A stretch of 64,000 nucleotides of DNA from NCBI RefSeq assembly GCF_935825525.1, contig NZ_CAKXZT010000119.1, forward strand, positions 1 to 64,000. Reading direction: 5' to 3'. Source of the stretch: Mesorhizobium escarrei (GTDB lineage: Bacteria > Pseudomonadota > Alphaproteobacteria > Rhizobiales > Rhizobiaceae). The notes below the pieces were generated by a model, which had not been told where the DNA came from, made no database searches, and worked only from the letters and a program-made list of their open reading frames with translations. Position numbers and translations under genes: made by a program. Below, piece by piece: positions 34,441-42,692 of the stretch; the first letter of the stretch is position 1, and each line of letters opens with the position of its first letter.

Positions 34441-35358
34441 TCATCGCGCCAACCTCTGGGCAGCGCGGATGATCACCACGGTGGCGCCCGCCATCAGCGT
34501 CACGATCAGCATCGTGGTGACCGAAAGCGCCGCACCCAGCGGCCAGTTGGAGGCCTTGCCGAATTGCGCCTGGATGGCGTTGGCGATCATCACGCCGTCC
34601 TTGCCGCCGACAAGCTTCGGCGTGACATAGTCGCCGACGGTCGGGATCATGACGATCAGCGCCGCCGAAATGACGCCGGGCGCCGACAGCGGCAGCGTCA
34701 CGCGCAGAAAGGAACGAATGGGACCGTCGCCAAGATCCTTGGCCGCCTCGATCAGCGTGCGGTCGATTTTTTCCAGCGAGACGAAGATCGGCAGTATGGC
34801 AAAGGCCGCCCAGGCATGGGTCAGCGTGATGATGACGGCGCTCGAATTGTAAAGCAGCGCCGTCGACGGCTCGTCGATGATGCCAAGCCCCAGCAAGCCG
34901 GAATTGAGCACGCCGTTGTAGCCGAGGATGACCTTCCACGACATGACGCGCAGCAGGTAGCTGGTCCAGAACGGGATGGTGATGAGGAACAGCCACAGGC
35001 TTTTGTGGCGGCCGCCGTGGAACGAGATGAAATAGGCGATCGGATAGGCGAGCACGACCGTGAAGAAGCTCACCATCATTGAGATGTAGAGCGAGCGCCA
35101 GAGCAGGTCGCGATAGATCGGCTCGGTCAGCGCAGCGCGGTAGTTTTCCAGCGTGAAGCTGCGATCGATGGTCAGGTAGTTCTGCGTCCAGAACGAGTGG
35201 GCGACGACCACCAGGATCGGCAGGACCAGAAGCACCAGCGCGTAGAGGAAAGTCGGGCTGATCAGGGCAAGGCCCTGGACGGGTTCGGACTGCAGAAGGG
35301 CATTTCGCCTGGCCCGCATCATGCCAAATGAGGGCGATCCTTCCGCAGCCGCCGTCAT
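34441..35358 (-). CDS. Polyamine-type ABC transporter permease (PotB-like)
   Basis: Permease of 305 residues with a cytoplasmic N terminus and about six helices (ALVLLVLPILVVVAHSFW at about 38-56). The EAA loop AAKDLGDGPIRSFLRVTLPLS is present. Start at 35358 (MTAAAEGSPSFGMM). It is the first gene of the importer operon, transcribed divergently from the aminotransferase gene; one TetR-type operator lies in the shared 313-bp gap. Confidence 0.88.
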   Translation of the reverse strand: MTAAAEGSPSFGMMRARRNALLQSEPVQGLALISPTFLYALVLLVLPILVVVAHSFWTQNYLTIDRSFTLENYRAALTEPIYRDLLWRSLYISMMVSFFTVVLAYPIAYFISFHGGRHKSLWLFLITIPFWTSYLLRVMSWKVILGYNGVLNSGLLGLGIIDEPSTALLYNSSAVIITLTHAWAAFAILPIFVSLEKIDRTLIEAAKDLGDGPIRSFLRVTLPLSAPGVISAALIVMIPTVGDYVTPKLVGGKDGVMIANAIQAQFGKASNWPLGAALSVTTMLIVTLMAGATVVIIRAAQRLAR

Positions 35359-35567
35359 TGCAGGCCCTCGGGCAGGGCGGCCCGAAGCGCAATCTCGGTT
35401 GCTGGCGCGCATTGTCCTGGCATGCGGCGTCCCATTGCTAGCGCACCGGCTGTTTGTTCCCAATTCAATGCCCAGGACGCAATCGCTGATCGCGTCCCGC
35501 TTGCCGGCTTTCTTTCATCATGCGCGCATCCGTGGATTGAAATCAAGCGCTATTTCTGCAATATTGA

Positions 35568-35583
35568 TTGAACGGACATTCAA
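35568..35583. promoter_or_regulatory. TetR/BetI-type operator, site 2
   Basis: TTGAACGGACATTCAA in the divergent gap between the importer operon (leftward) and the aminotransferase gene (rightward), about 90 bp before the latter. It matches site 3 at 11 of 16 positions or better and shares TTGAA and TTCAA ends with sites 1 and 3. Confidence 0.7.
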
Positions 35584-35671
35584 AATATGGCGAGGAACGC
35601 CGGTTTTTCCGGCGCTTGGCGCCAAGTTTCGTGTCCGAAGAAATTTGCGATGAAAGGATGCGAGGCGACAG

Positions 35672-37081
35672 ATGGCGGCTGCAAGAGATTTGAGGGCGGA
35701 AACGGCTGGGCCTGGCGATGCCGTGGAGCTGGCCAAGGGCCATCTCGTCCAGCCCTGGCCGTTCGCCGGCTCGGTCGGCGCAGAGGCGCGCGCCCTGATC
35801 GGCGAGGGCGACGGCATCTACATCACTGACGGCACCGGCAAAAAGCTGATCGACGGGCCGGCCGGCATGTGGTGCGTCAATATCGGCCACCGCCGCGAGG
35901 AGCTCGCGAAGGTCATGTACAATCAAGCGATGGCGCTGTCCTACAACACTCCGTGGTATACGATGAACGCGCCGTCTGCGGAACTCGCCATGCGCATCGC
36001 CGGTCATGCGCCCGGCGACCTCAGCCATGTCTTCTTCACCACCGGCGGCTCCTCGGCCGTGGAGACGGCGCTGCGCTTCATGCAGTTCTACAACAATGTC
36101 CGCGGCCGCCCGGAAAAGAAGCTGATCATGAGCAGGGGCGGCGCCTATCATGGCTCGACCTATCTGTCGGCCTCGCTCAACGGGCGCCCGCGGACACGCG
36201 ACTGGATGGACGGTGCCGACGATCTGGTCGTCAAGCTGTCCTCGCCCGATCCGTTCCGCCGCCCGGCCGGCATGAGCATTTCAGCCTTCGCCGATCTCCT
36301 GGTTGATGAATTCCGCGATACGCTCGCCCGCGTCGGCGCCGACAGGATCGGCGCTTTCGTCGGTGAGCCGGTGCAGGCATCGGGCGGCGTCATCGTGCCG
36401 CCAGATGGCTATCTAACGCGCATCCGCGAAATCTGCCGCGACAACGACATCCTCTATGTTTCCGACGAGGTGGTGACCGCCTTCGGCCGGCTTGGTCATG
36501 TGTTTGCTTCCGGCGACGTCTTCGGCATCGATCCGGACATGATCACCTTCGCTAAGGGTGTGACGTCAGGTTACTTCCCGCTCGGCGGCGTCATTATCTC
36601 GGAGCGGCTGCTGGAAGAACTACGCCGCTCGAACCATCCGGACGCCATGTTCGGCCACGGATTGACCTACACCAGCCATCCGGTCGGCTGCGCGGTGGCG
36701 CTGAGGAACCTCGATATCCTCGAAGACAGCGTGCTCGCGCATGCGCGAGAAGTCGCGCCGTATTTTCAGGCGCAACTGAAGACGTTGGAGGAGGTGCCGC
36801 TGGTCGGCGAGGTGCGCGGCCTGGGGCTGATGGGCTGCGTCGAATGCGTCGCCGATCGCGAAAGCAAGGATCCGCTGCAGCTCGACAAGGATGTCGGCAA
36901 GCGCATCGATGCGCATTGCCATGAGCTTGGCCTGCTGGTCCGGCCGCTGATCAACATGTGCGTGATGTCGCCGCCGCTGATCATCATTCGCGAGCAGATC
37001 GACGACATGGTGGCGATCCTGCGCGAAGGCATTTCGCGGACAATGGACGATTTGAGGAAAGAAGGGGTGTGGCAGGGGTGA
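35672..37081 (+). CDS. Class III PLP-dependent aminotransferase
   Basis: Omega-type aminotransferase of 469 residues. PLP motifs: FFTTGGSSAVETALRFMQFY, YHGSTYLSASLNG, LYVSDEVVTAFGRLGHVFA with the cofactor Asp, and the Schiff-base Lys in TFAKGVTSGYFPLGGVI. Likely transfers an amino group from an omega-amino acid, diamine or beta-amine to pyruvate or a keto acid. It is divergent from the importer genes with a shared operator, so it should act on the imported amine or on a product of it. Specificity cannot be read from sequence. Confidence 0.9.
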   Translation: MAAARDLRAETAGPGDAVELAKGHLVQPWPFAGSVGAEARALIGEGDGIYITDGTGKKLIDGPAGMWCVNIGHRREELAKVMYNQAMALSYNTPWYTMNAPSAELAMRIAGHAPGDLSHVFFTTGGSSAVETALRFMQFYNNVRGRPEKKLIMSRGGAYHGSTYLSASLNGRPRTRDWMDGADDLVVKLSSPDPFRRPAGMSISAFADLLVDEFRDTLARVGADRIGAFVGEPVQASGGVIVPPDGYLTRIREICRDNDILYVSDEVVTAFGRLGHVFASGDVFGIDPDMITFAKGVTSGYFPLGGVIISERLLEELRRSNHPDAMFGHGLTYTSHPVGCAVALRNLDILEDSVLAHAREVAPYFQAQLKTLEEVPLVGEVRGLGLMGCVECVADRESKDPLQLDKDVGKRIDAHCHELGLLVRPLINMCVMSPPLIIIREQIDDMVAILREGISRTMDDLRKEGVWQG

Positions 37082-37083
37082 GC

Positions 37084-37254
37084 TTCCTTCTCCCCGTTTA
37101 CGGGGAGAAGGTGCCGGCAGGCGGATGAGGGGCGACGCCGATGTTGGCGATTAGTCTCTCAGCACAGTCTAGCAAGTTACTGCCTGTCTAAAAAGATACC
37201 GTCGCAAGCTCAGTGCTGCCCCTCACCTGCCTGCCGGCATCCTCTCCCCGTATA
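37084..37254. repeat. Palindromic intergenic repeat, second family
   Basis: Inverted arms containing CTCCCCG...CGGGGAG and GCCGGCAGGCGGATGAGGGGC on the left and GCCCCTCACCTGCCTGCCGGC plus CTCTCCCCGTATAGTG on the right, enclosing a central loop, follow the aminotransferase stop directly. The rest of the gap up to 37502 holds no recognisable gene. Confidence 0.6.
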
Positions 37255-37502
37255 GTGACCTATCATGTTCACACATCTCTGCCGAGATTGATCGATCACG
37301 AGGGAACGTGCTGGAAAAGCGAGTTTTTTCAACGTCGGCGGTCGCGCGCTGCATCCGGCGCTTCCAACACCGATGGTCATCTAAGTTATTGATCCTGAGT
37401 CGATTTTTGCGATGTGTGAATCCGATAGGTATAGTGACGGGGAGAGGGGCGCTCTCATCGACGGTTTTTGCCAATCGCCAGCGTGGCAGAAACAGCTTGG
37501 TC

Positions 37503-38705
37503 CTACGACCGCGACCGCAGCGCCTCATTCAGCGCCCAGATATCTTTTTCCTCGGGCGCCGTTTCCAGCCCGAGCACCGGGATTTGCTGGCGCAGATGGT
37601 CGTGGTGGGTGCGCACGCCATATTCGAGATCCGAGAGATAAAAACCCTCAAAGGCTTCCGACAGCATGGATTCGTTCGACCACACGGAAAGCTGCACATC
37701 CTCGTTCATGGTGTCGCGATCGATGCGGTAGGCGAGATAGCGCGCCGCCGCCTGCTCCCTGGTCTCGTCGGGGTAGCGGTAGATGGCGCCGCGCAGCAGC
37801 GTCTTGCCGGTCGACAGCGGGAACTCCTGGTAGAACTGCACGGATTCCGGCATGATCGACAGCGCATTGTTCGGAAAGATTCCGTAATAGATCCAGGCCT
37901 TGCGCAGGTGCTCGGGCAGATGCTTCGCCTCGGGCGCGATCTTGATGTACTGCCCGACGCTCCAGCGCCGCCCGGCATGCGGATTGTAGGTGGCGAAGGA
38001 ACGTGACACGCCGTTGATGAACGGCTCGTCGAAATAGGTCGCGCCATAAAGGTCCTGCAATGCGGGATGCGCCATGGCGACGTGGTAGCCTTCATTGTCG
38101 ACGTCGCGCACCGACTTCCAGTTGACCGGGCTCTTCTGGCTCCAGATGCCCCAGGACGGCACCATCTCGGCGACACCATAGTGGGCGATCTCGGCCTCGA
38201 TCGGCTTCAGCAGCTCGGCCACCGGCGGCTGCGGGCCGCCCTTGCGGAAGCGGATGAAGATGAGACCCATCCAGATCTCGAGATCGAGCGGCATCAGGCC
38301 GAATTCGGTCTTGTCGAGATCGGGGAAGGAGCGCGGACGGGCGGCGCCCCGCAGCGTGCCGTCGAGATTATAGACCCAGCCATGGAAAGGGCAGACCAGA
38401 GCGTTCTTGCAGGTGCCCTGGCTGTCGGCGACGACGCGACTGCCGCGATGGCGGCACATGTTGTTGAAGGCGCGCACGACGCCGTCCCTGCCGCGCACGA
38501 TGAGCGCCCGCTCGCCGACCACGTCCATGGTCAGATAGTCGCCGGCGTTCGGCAGATCGGAGACGTGACCGGCGATCTGCCAGTGGTTGCGGAAGACGTA
38601 TTCCTTCTCGAGTTCGAGCACGGCGTCGGAATGATAACTCCAACCCGGCAGGCCCCGCCGGTCCCACTTGCTGGGGATCGCCACGTCGCGCAGGTGCGGG
38701 TTCAT
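37503..38705 (-). CDS. Rieske non-heme iron oxygenase, alpha subunit
   Basis: Oxygenase of 400 residues. The Rieske [2Fe-2S] motif is CRHRGSRVVAD followed by CPFHGWVYNLDG (residues about 85-110). The catalytic iron site is DVDNEGYHVAMAHPAL, with two His and the upstream bridging Asp. It resembles the alpha-only oxygenases that N-demethylate quaternary amines (betaine, stachydrine, carnitine types). The reductase partner is not adjacent. Start at 38705 (MNPHLRDVAIP); a perfect TetR-type palindrome lies at 38723-38738, directly upstream. Alternatively an aromatic-ring hydroxylase, less likely by context. Confidence 0.88.
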   Translation of the reverse strand: MNPHLRDVAIPSKWDRRGLPGWSYHSDAVLELEKEYVFRNHWQIAGHVSDLPNAGDYLTMDVVGERALIVRGRDGVVRAFNNMCRHRGSRVVADSQGTCKNALVCPFHGWVYNLDGTLRGAARPRSFPDLDKTEFGLMPLDLEIWMGLIFIRFRKGGPQPPVAELLKPIEAEIAHYGVAEMVPSWGIWSQKSPVNWKSVRDVDNEGYHVAMAHPALQDLYGATYFDEPFINGVSRSFATYNPHAGRRWSVGQYIKIAPEAKHLPEHLRKAWIYYGIFPNNALSIMPESVQFYQEFPLSTGKTLLRGAIYRYPDETREQAAARYLAYRIDRDTMNEDVQLSVWSNESMLSEAFEGFYLSDLEYGVRTHHDHLRQQIPVLGLETAPEEKDIWALNEALRSRS

Positions 38706-38722
38706 GAGAGGCTCTTCTTTTG

Positions 38723-38738
38723 TTGAATGGTCATTCAA
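38723..38738. promoter_or_regulatory. TetR/BetI-type operator, site 3
   Basis: TTGAATGGTCATTCAA, a perfect 7+7 palindrome around a GT centre, 18 bp upstream of the Rieske start codon. Confidence 0.72.
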
Positions 38739-38750
38739 TAAAAACACATT

Positions 38751-38766
38751 TTGCATTTAAATGCAA
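38751..38766. promoter_or_regulatory. Second perfect palindrome upstream of the Rieske gene
   Basis: TTGCATTTAAATGCAA is a perfect 16-bp palindrome 28 bp beyond site 3, of a different core sequence. It may be a site for another regulator or a second site of lower similarity. Confidence 0.5.
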
Positions 38767-39182
38767 TGGCTTGTGGATGTGTGGTAGATTCTTGGCGCAG
38801 AATCCTCCGGCACTTTTGCTCCAAATTCAAACGCCCAACGCTGGAGAAATCCCGAAAATTCCGGGTGTTAGCAGGGTTCGTATCGACACCCCATTTCTAG
38901 GCGTGGGCCATAACAGCTGATCTGGAAACAAGACTCCCCAAGCTGAAAAATTGCCGGCGAGGCTCAACCTGTTTCGGAGATCTGCCGACGTCCGCCAGTG
39001 CGCTTTCGCTCGCGGCGTCAGCGAGGCTGAAGCGCGCTCTTGCCGCTTACTGGCCGCTCGAACTACCGGCAAAATAGAAGGTTTCTTCCCCGTTACATTG
39101 CCGGATACGCGCCATCGCTGGCTCGTTACAAAGTGCGGCTATTCGTTTCCACAGAAAAAGAAAATCGACGAAGGGAAGCGCG
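38767..39182. other. Intergenic region without recognised gene
   Basis: About 415 bp between the Rieske control region and the next small gene. It is mixed in composition, contains an inexact inverted sequence around GTTAGCAGGGTTCGTATCGA and shows no convincing reading frame with a ribosome binding site. The AAGGGAAG at its end serves the gene at 39183. Confidence 0.5.
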
Positions 39183-39593
39183 ATGTATATGAAAATCCGG
39201 ACTGGCTGCAATGACCGCCGCCTGCAAGCGCCGGAGCGCAACGATCGGCGACCGAAGCTGGCGCTGCGCCAGCGCGCCAACGACCATCCAATGGCGCTGT
39301 TCGTGGTGCTGGGCGCCGCCGCGTTCGCCGGCATGGCGTTCGCGCCGCCGGTTGGTCCCGCCTTTGCTTCACTGAACCCGCCGGCAAACATCGTCAAGGG
39401 CGCGCCGACCACGACCAAGACCGCGCGCCTGCCGATGCCGGAGATCGATTTTGTCTGCAAGGGGCAGGCCTGGGGCGCCGAGAGCGCGGACTGCCTGCGC
39501 GTCATTGCCGAGCAATCCGGCATTCACAAGGCGCGCGCGGTCCGCGTGATCGCCAATGCCGCGCCGCTGACCCATACGCCGAACGTTTTTTGA
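39183..39593 (+). CDS. Small membrane-anchored/exported conserved protein
   Basis: Protein of 136 residues, family not recognised. After a basic, Arg-rich N terminus (RRLQAPERNDRRPKLALRQR) there is one hydrophobic segment, MALFVVLGAAAFAGMAFAPP, followed by PAFA-SLNPP that could be a signal-peptidase site, then a domain with two Cys (FVCKGQAWGAESADCLRVIA). An alternative start near 39291 (ATG before GCGCTGTTC) would make a classical signal peptide. AAGGGAAG precedes the ATG at 39183. A terminator follows. Confidence 0.65.
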   Translation: MYMKIRTGCNDRRLQAPERNDRRPKLALRQRANDHPMALFVVLGAAAFAGMAFAPPVGPAFASLNPPANIVKGAPTTTKTARLPMPEIDFVCKGQAWGAESADCLRVIAEQSGIHKARAVRVIANAAPLTHTPNVF

Positions 39594-39624
39594 TGCTCTG
39601 AGCGACCCTCCAGTGCTCAGGCAG

Positions 39625-39655
39625 GCTCCCGCCGCATCGGTCGGGAGTCTTTTTT
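39625..39655 (+). terminator. Rho-independent terminator
   Basis: GGCTCCCGCC and GGTCGGGAGTC form a short GC stem followed by seven T residues, 32 bp after the stop codon of the gene at 39183. Confidence 0.75.
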
Positions 39656-39721
39656 CTCTGGACGTGGCCCTTTGTTTGAGCACCGGATTTTTCAAAAACC
39701 GTTTTCCACCAGTCCGAAGTT

Positions 39722-41809
39722 CTAGCTGCCCAATGCGGCCTGCTCGGCAATGGCCGACAGCACGCCGCGCACGTCCAGCGTGCTGAACGGCTTTTCCAGG
39801 ATCTGCGGCCGCTGTGGCGCCGGCAATGCCTCGATTTCGGCCTTCGCGCCGATCAGGTCGCCAGTGACCAGAACGAAGCGCCGCGCCAGATCAGGCTTCT
39901 CGGCGAGCAGTTCGCGATAGATCGATATGCCGCTGGTGCCGGGCATGCGCAGATCGGAAAAGACGATGTCTGGCGGCATATGGCCGGACAAGGTCGCGGC
40001 GGCCGATGCCCAGCCCGGCACGATCCGCGACTTGATGCCCATCAACTCCAGAATGTCGGACAGCGAGGCGGCGACATCCGGCTCGTCGTCGATGATCAGC
40101 GCATGGCGCAATCCGCTCGAGCGCGACGGGCTTTCGCCGGCGGCGGCCGCGCTGCCGGAGATCGCCGGCAACTGAACGACGAAACGGGCGCCTCTCGGCA
40201 GAACTTCCTCGAACCAGACATTGCCATTGTGCCGTTCGATAATCGATTTCGAGATCGACAGGCCGATGCCGGTGCCGACGCCGACCGGCTTGGTGGTGAA
40301 ATACGATTCGAAGATGCGAGGCCGTATCGCTTCCGGCACGCCCGGCCCGTTATCCTCGACCGAGAAACAGGGATTGCCGCGATCGCTGCGAAACGTGCGA
40401 ACCTTGATCAGCCGGTCGCCGCCGATGCCGGCCAGTGCGTGCTGGCTGTTGATGAGGAAATTGGCGGCCACTTGCGTCACATGGTCGGCGTCGGCCATGG
40501 CCAGCAGCGGACCGCTGGCGAAATCGGTATCGATAATGATGCCGGTCGACCTGGCGCCGTAGGCAGTCACTTCGAGTGCCGCACGGACCACCTGGTTGAG
40601 GTCGGTCTCGGCCTGCGACGCCGGATGCAGGCGAACCATCGAGAGGAAGCTCTTGACGATGCGGCCGCAACGCTCTGCAGCGGCGCGCACCTTTTCGGCG
40701 CGCACCTTGGTCTGCGGGTCTGAAGCGAACTCGTGCAACAAAGTCGATTGGGCGACGACCACGGCAAGCGGGTTGTTGAGCTCGTGTGACACGCCGGCAA
40801 GCAGCGAACCCATAGCCGCCATCTTCTCGTTCTGGTGCAGCTTTTCACGCTGGCGGCCGATCTCCTCCTCGGCGCGCAATTTGTCGCGCAGGTCGCGGAT
40901 CGAGCCGAAGATCAGGCGGCGGTCGGCGACCCGCATCTCGGTCGCCGTCAGTTCGATCGGAAAAACCTCGCCGGCCGCGTTCTGGGTCACGGTCTCGATC
41001 CGCTGGCCGACCATCGGCGCGCCGCGGCCCGACATGTATTCGGCGCCCGACACATAGCCCTTGCGATAATAGTCCGGAACGACAGTGTCGAGCAGGTCCT
41101 TGCCGAGGATGTCGCTGCGCTGATAGCCGAACATCTTTTCGGCGGCGGGATTGAATTCGATGATCGAACCGGTCTCGTCGATGACGATGATGGCGTCGAG
41201 CGAGGCCTGCAGCATGGTGCGGCGGATGACTTCGCTGGCGTGGGCATCGGAAAGCGATCGTTCGATGGCGTCGCCGATGGCCAGCGCCACGATGTGCAGC
41301 GTTGCCTCTTCCTCGTCGGTCCATTCGCGCTCGTTGACGCAGTCGTTGACCGCCAGCGTGCCCCACAAATGGCCATGCGCAAAGACCGACACCGACAGGA
41401 ACGACTTGATGTGCTGCTTTTCGAAGTCGGTTCTCAGAAAGCCTTCGAGGTCGCGCGTGTGTCCCGCGAAGATCTTGCCTTGCCGCTCGTCCTCCGCCAA
41501 CCGTTCCAGCAGTGGATCCGAATTGACAACCGACTGCAAAATCACCGTCGGCGATGCCAGTTCGCCACCATATCGGGGGTCGATCCAGTAGGCCGCCACC
41601 GACTGGGCAAAGCCCTGGCCGGGCAGCTCGCGCAGCCGAAACAGGATGCCGCGCTGGCAATCCATGGCCCCGCAGAGCGTTTCAAGGATGCTGGCCATCT
41701 CGCGCTGCCAGTCGCCAGCTTCGCGAAGCCGGCGAACGACGTGAACAGCGGCCATCGCCGCGCCCTGCCTGCCGCCGTGCATATCGCTGCGTGCTGCTTC
41801 AGCCGTCAT
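39722..41809 (-). CDS. Hybrid sensor histidine kinase (GAF-PAS-HisKA-HATPase-receiver)
   Basis: Soluble kinase of 695 residues. A GAF domain lies at about residues 35-190 (SILETLCGAMDCQRGILFRL, FLSVSVFAHGHLWGTLAVND), PAS at about 205-315 (ASLDAIIVIDETGSIIEFNPAAEKMFGY), HisKA with phospho-acceptor His342 in LLAGVSHELNNPLAV, HATPase with FSVEDNGPGVPE and GTGIGLSISKSI, and a C-terminal receiver (ALIIDDEPDVAASL, Asp in IVFSDLRMPGTSG, Lys in ILEKPFSTLD). It lies 57 bp after the OmpR-type regulator gene, its likely partner. ATGACGGCTGA is duplicated at the start; no clear ribosome binding site. Confidence 0.88.
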   Translation of the reverse strand: MTAEAARSDMHGGRQGAAMAAVHVVRRLREAGDWQREMASILETLCGAMDCQRGILFRLRELPGQGFAQSVAAYWIDPRYGGELASPTVILQSVVNSDPLLERLAEDERQGKIFAGHTRDLEGFLRTDFEKQHIKSFLSVSVFAHGHLWGTLAVNDCVNEREWTDEEEATLHIVALAIGDAIERSLSDAHASEVIRRTMLQASLDAIIVIDETGSIIEFNPAAEKMFGYQRSDILGKDLLDTVVPDYYRKGYVSGAEYMSGRGAPMVGQRIETVTQNAAGEVFPIELTATEMRVADRRLIFGSIRDLRDKLRAEEEIGRQREKLHQNEKMAAMGSLLAGVSHELNNPLAVVVAQSTLLHEFASDPQTKVRAEKVRAAAERCGRIVKSFLSMVRLHPASQAETDLNQVVRAALEVTAYGARSTGIIIDTDFASGPLLAMADADHVTQVAANFLINSQHALAGIGGDRLIKVRTFRSDRGNPCFSVEDNGPGVPEAIRPRIFESYFTTKPVGVGTGIGLSISKSIIERHNGNVWFEEVLPRGARFVVQLPAISGSAAAAGESPSRSSGLRHALIIDDEPDVAASLSDILELMGIKSRIVPGWASAAATLSGHMPPDIVFSDLRMPGTSGISIYRELLAEKPDLARRFVLVTGDLIGAKAEIEALPAPQRPQILEKPFSTLDVRGVLSAIAEQAALGS

Positions 41810-41866
41810 GGTCAGCCGTCATATCACAGTCGTGCCACCGAGAGTGATTGCCAGTGGTCGCGCCGC

Positions 41867-42598
41867 TCAGTTGCCTTCGCCGGTCGGCAGCGAGAAGATA
41901 TAACCTTCGCCGCGGACTGTGCGCAGGAATTTCGGATTGGCCGGGTCCGCCTCGATCTTCTTTCTCAGCCGCATGATGCGGATATCGACGGCACGTGAGG
42001 AGTCAGGATCTTCCACGAAGCCGATCGCCTCGGAGATCGCCGCACGCGTCAGCAAGCGGTTGGCACGCGTCAGGAAGACCTCCAGCACGTCGAACTCGCT
42101 CTTGGCCATGTCGATGACCGTCCCATTGGCGCCGGTGACAAACCGGCCGTCAAGATCGGCATGGAAAGGGCCGAAGCTCATGAAACGGCGGTTGGCAGTT
42201 GTTTCGGCCTTGGCGCCCTGCGGCTCGGCCGGCTGCGGCACGCGGCGCAGCACGCTGCGGACCCTCGCCAGCACCTCGCGCAATTCATAAGGCTTGACGA
42301 TGTAGTCGTCGGCGCCGAGTTCCAGCCCGACGATGCGGTCGAGCGCGGTGCCGGCGGCAGTGGCATAGATGATGCCGATCGGCGTTTTCGAGCGCATCCA
42401 GCGGCCAAGCGACAGGCCGTCCTCGCCCGGCATGGCGATGTCGAGGATCGCCAGGTGAAACGACTGCGTTTCCAGCAAGGTTCGCGCTGCGCTGGCGCTC
42501 TCGGCCGTAGCGACGTCGTAGCCGCTGGCGCCGAGATACTCGGCAACCGCGTCCCGCAGATCCGGCTCGTCCTCGACGACGACAATTCGTGCCCGCAC
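41867..42598 (-). CDS. OmpR-family response regulator
   Basis: Regulator of about 243 residues. Receiver: acidic pair IVVVEDEPDLRDAV, phospho-acceptor Asp in LAILDIAMPGEDGLSLG, Lys in DDYIVKPYELREVL. DNA-binding winged helix: MAKSEFDVLEVFLTRANRLLTRAA and VDIRIMRLRKKIEADPANP to RTVRGEGYIFSLP. A GTG at 42598 with GGGAG upstream is favoured; a longer frame to 42658 overlaps the divergent gene. Pairs with the hybrid kinase downstream. Confidence 0.85.
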   Translation of the reverse strand: MRARIVVVEDEPDLRDAVAEYLGASGYDVATAESASAARTLLETQSFHLAILDIAMPGEDGLSLGRWMRSKTPIGIIYATAAGTALDRIVGLELGADDYIVKPYELREVLARVRSVLRRVPQPAEPQGAKAETTANRRFMSFGPFHADLDGRFVTGANGTVIDMAKSEFDVLEVFLTRANRLLTRAAISEAIGFVEDPDSSRAVDIRIMRLRKKIEADPANPKFLRTVRGEGYIFSLPTGEGN

Positions 42599-42692
42599 GA
42601 TGCTCTCGCTCCCACTTTCAGAGGAAAGTAGATTGGGTATAAACATCATGTCCAGCACTCATCTTGGGTTGCCGGTTGCAGGGTGGAAAAAA

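Noticed and set aside
33598-35082. Open frame of 494 codons on the plus strand
   Set aside because: Antisense to two permease genes with clear EAA loops; low-complexity His/Gln/Arg composition.
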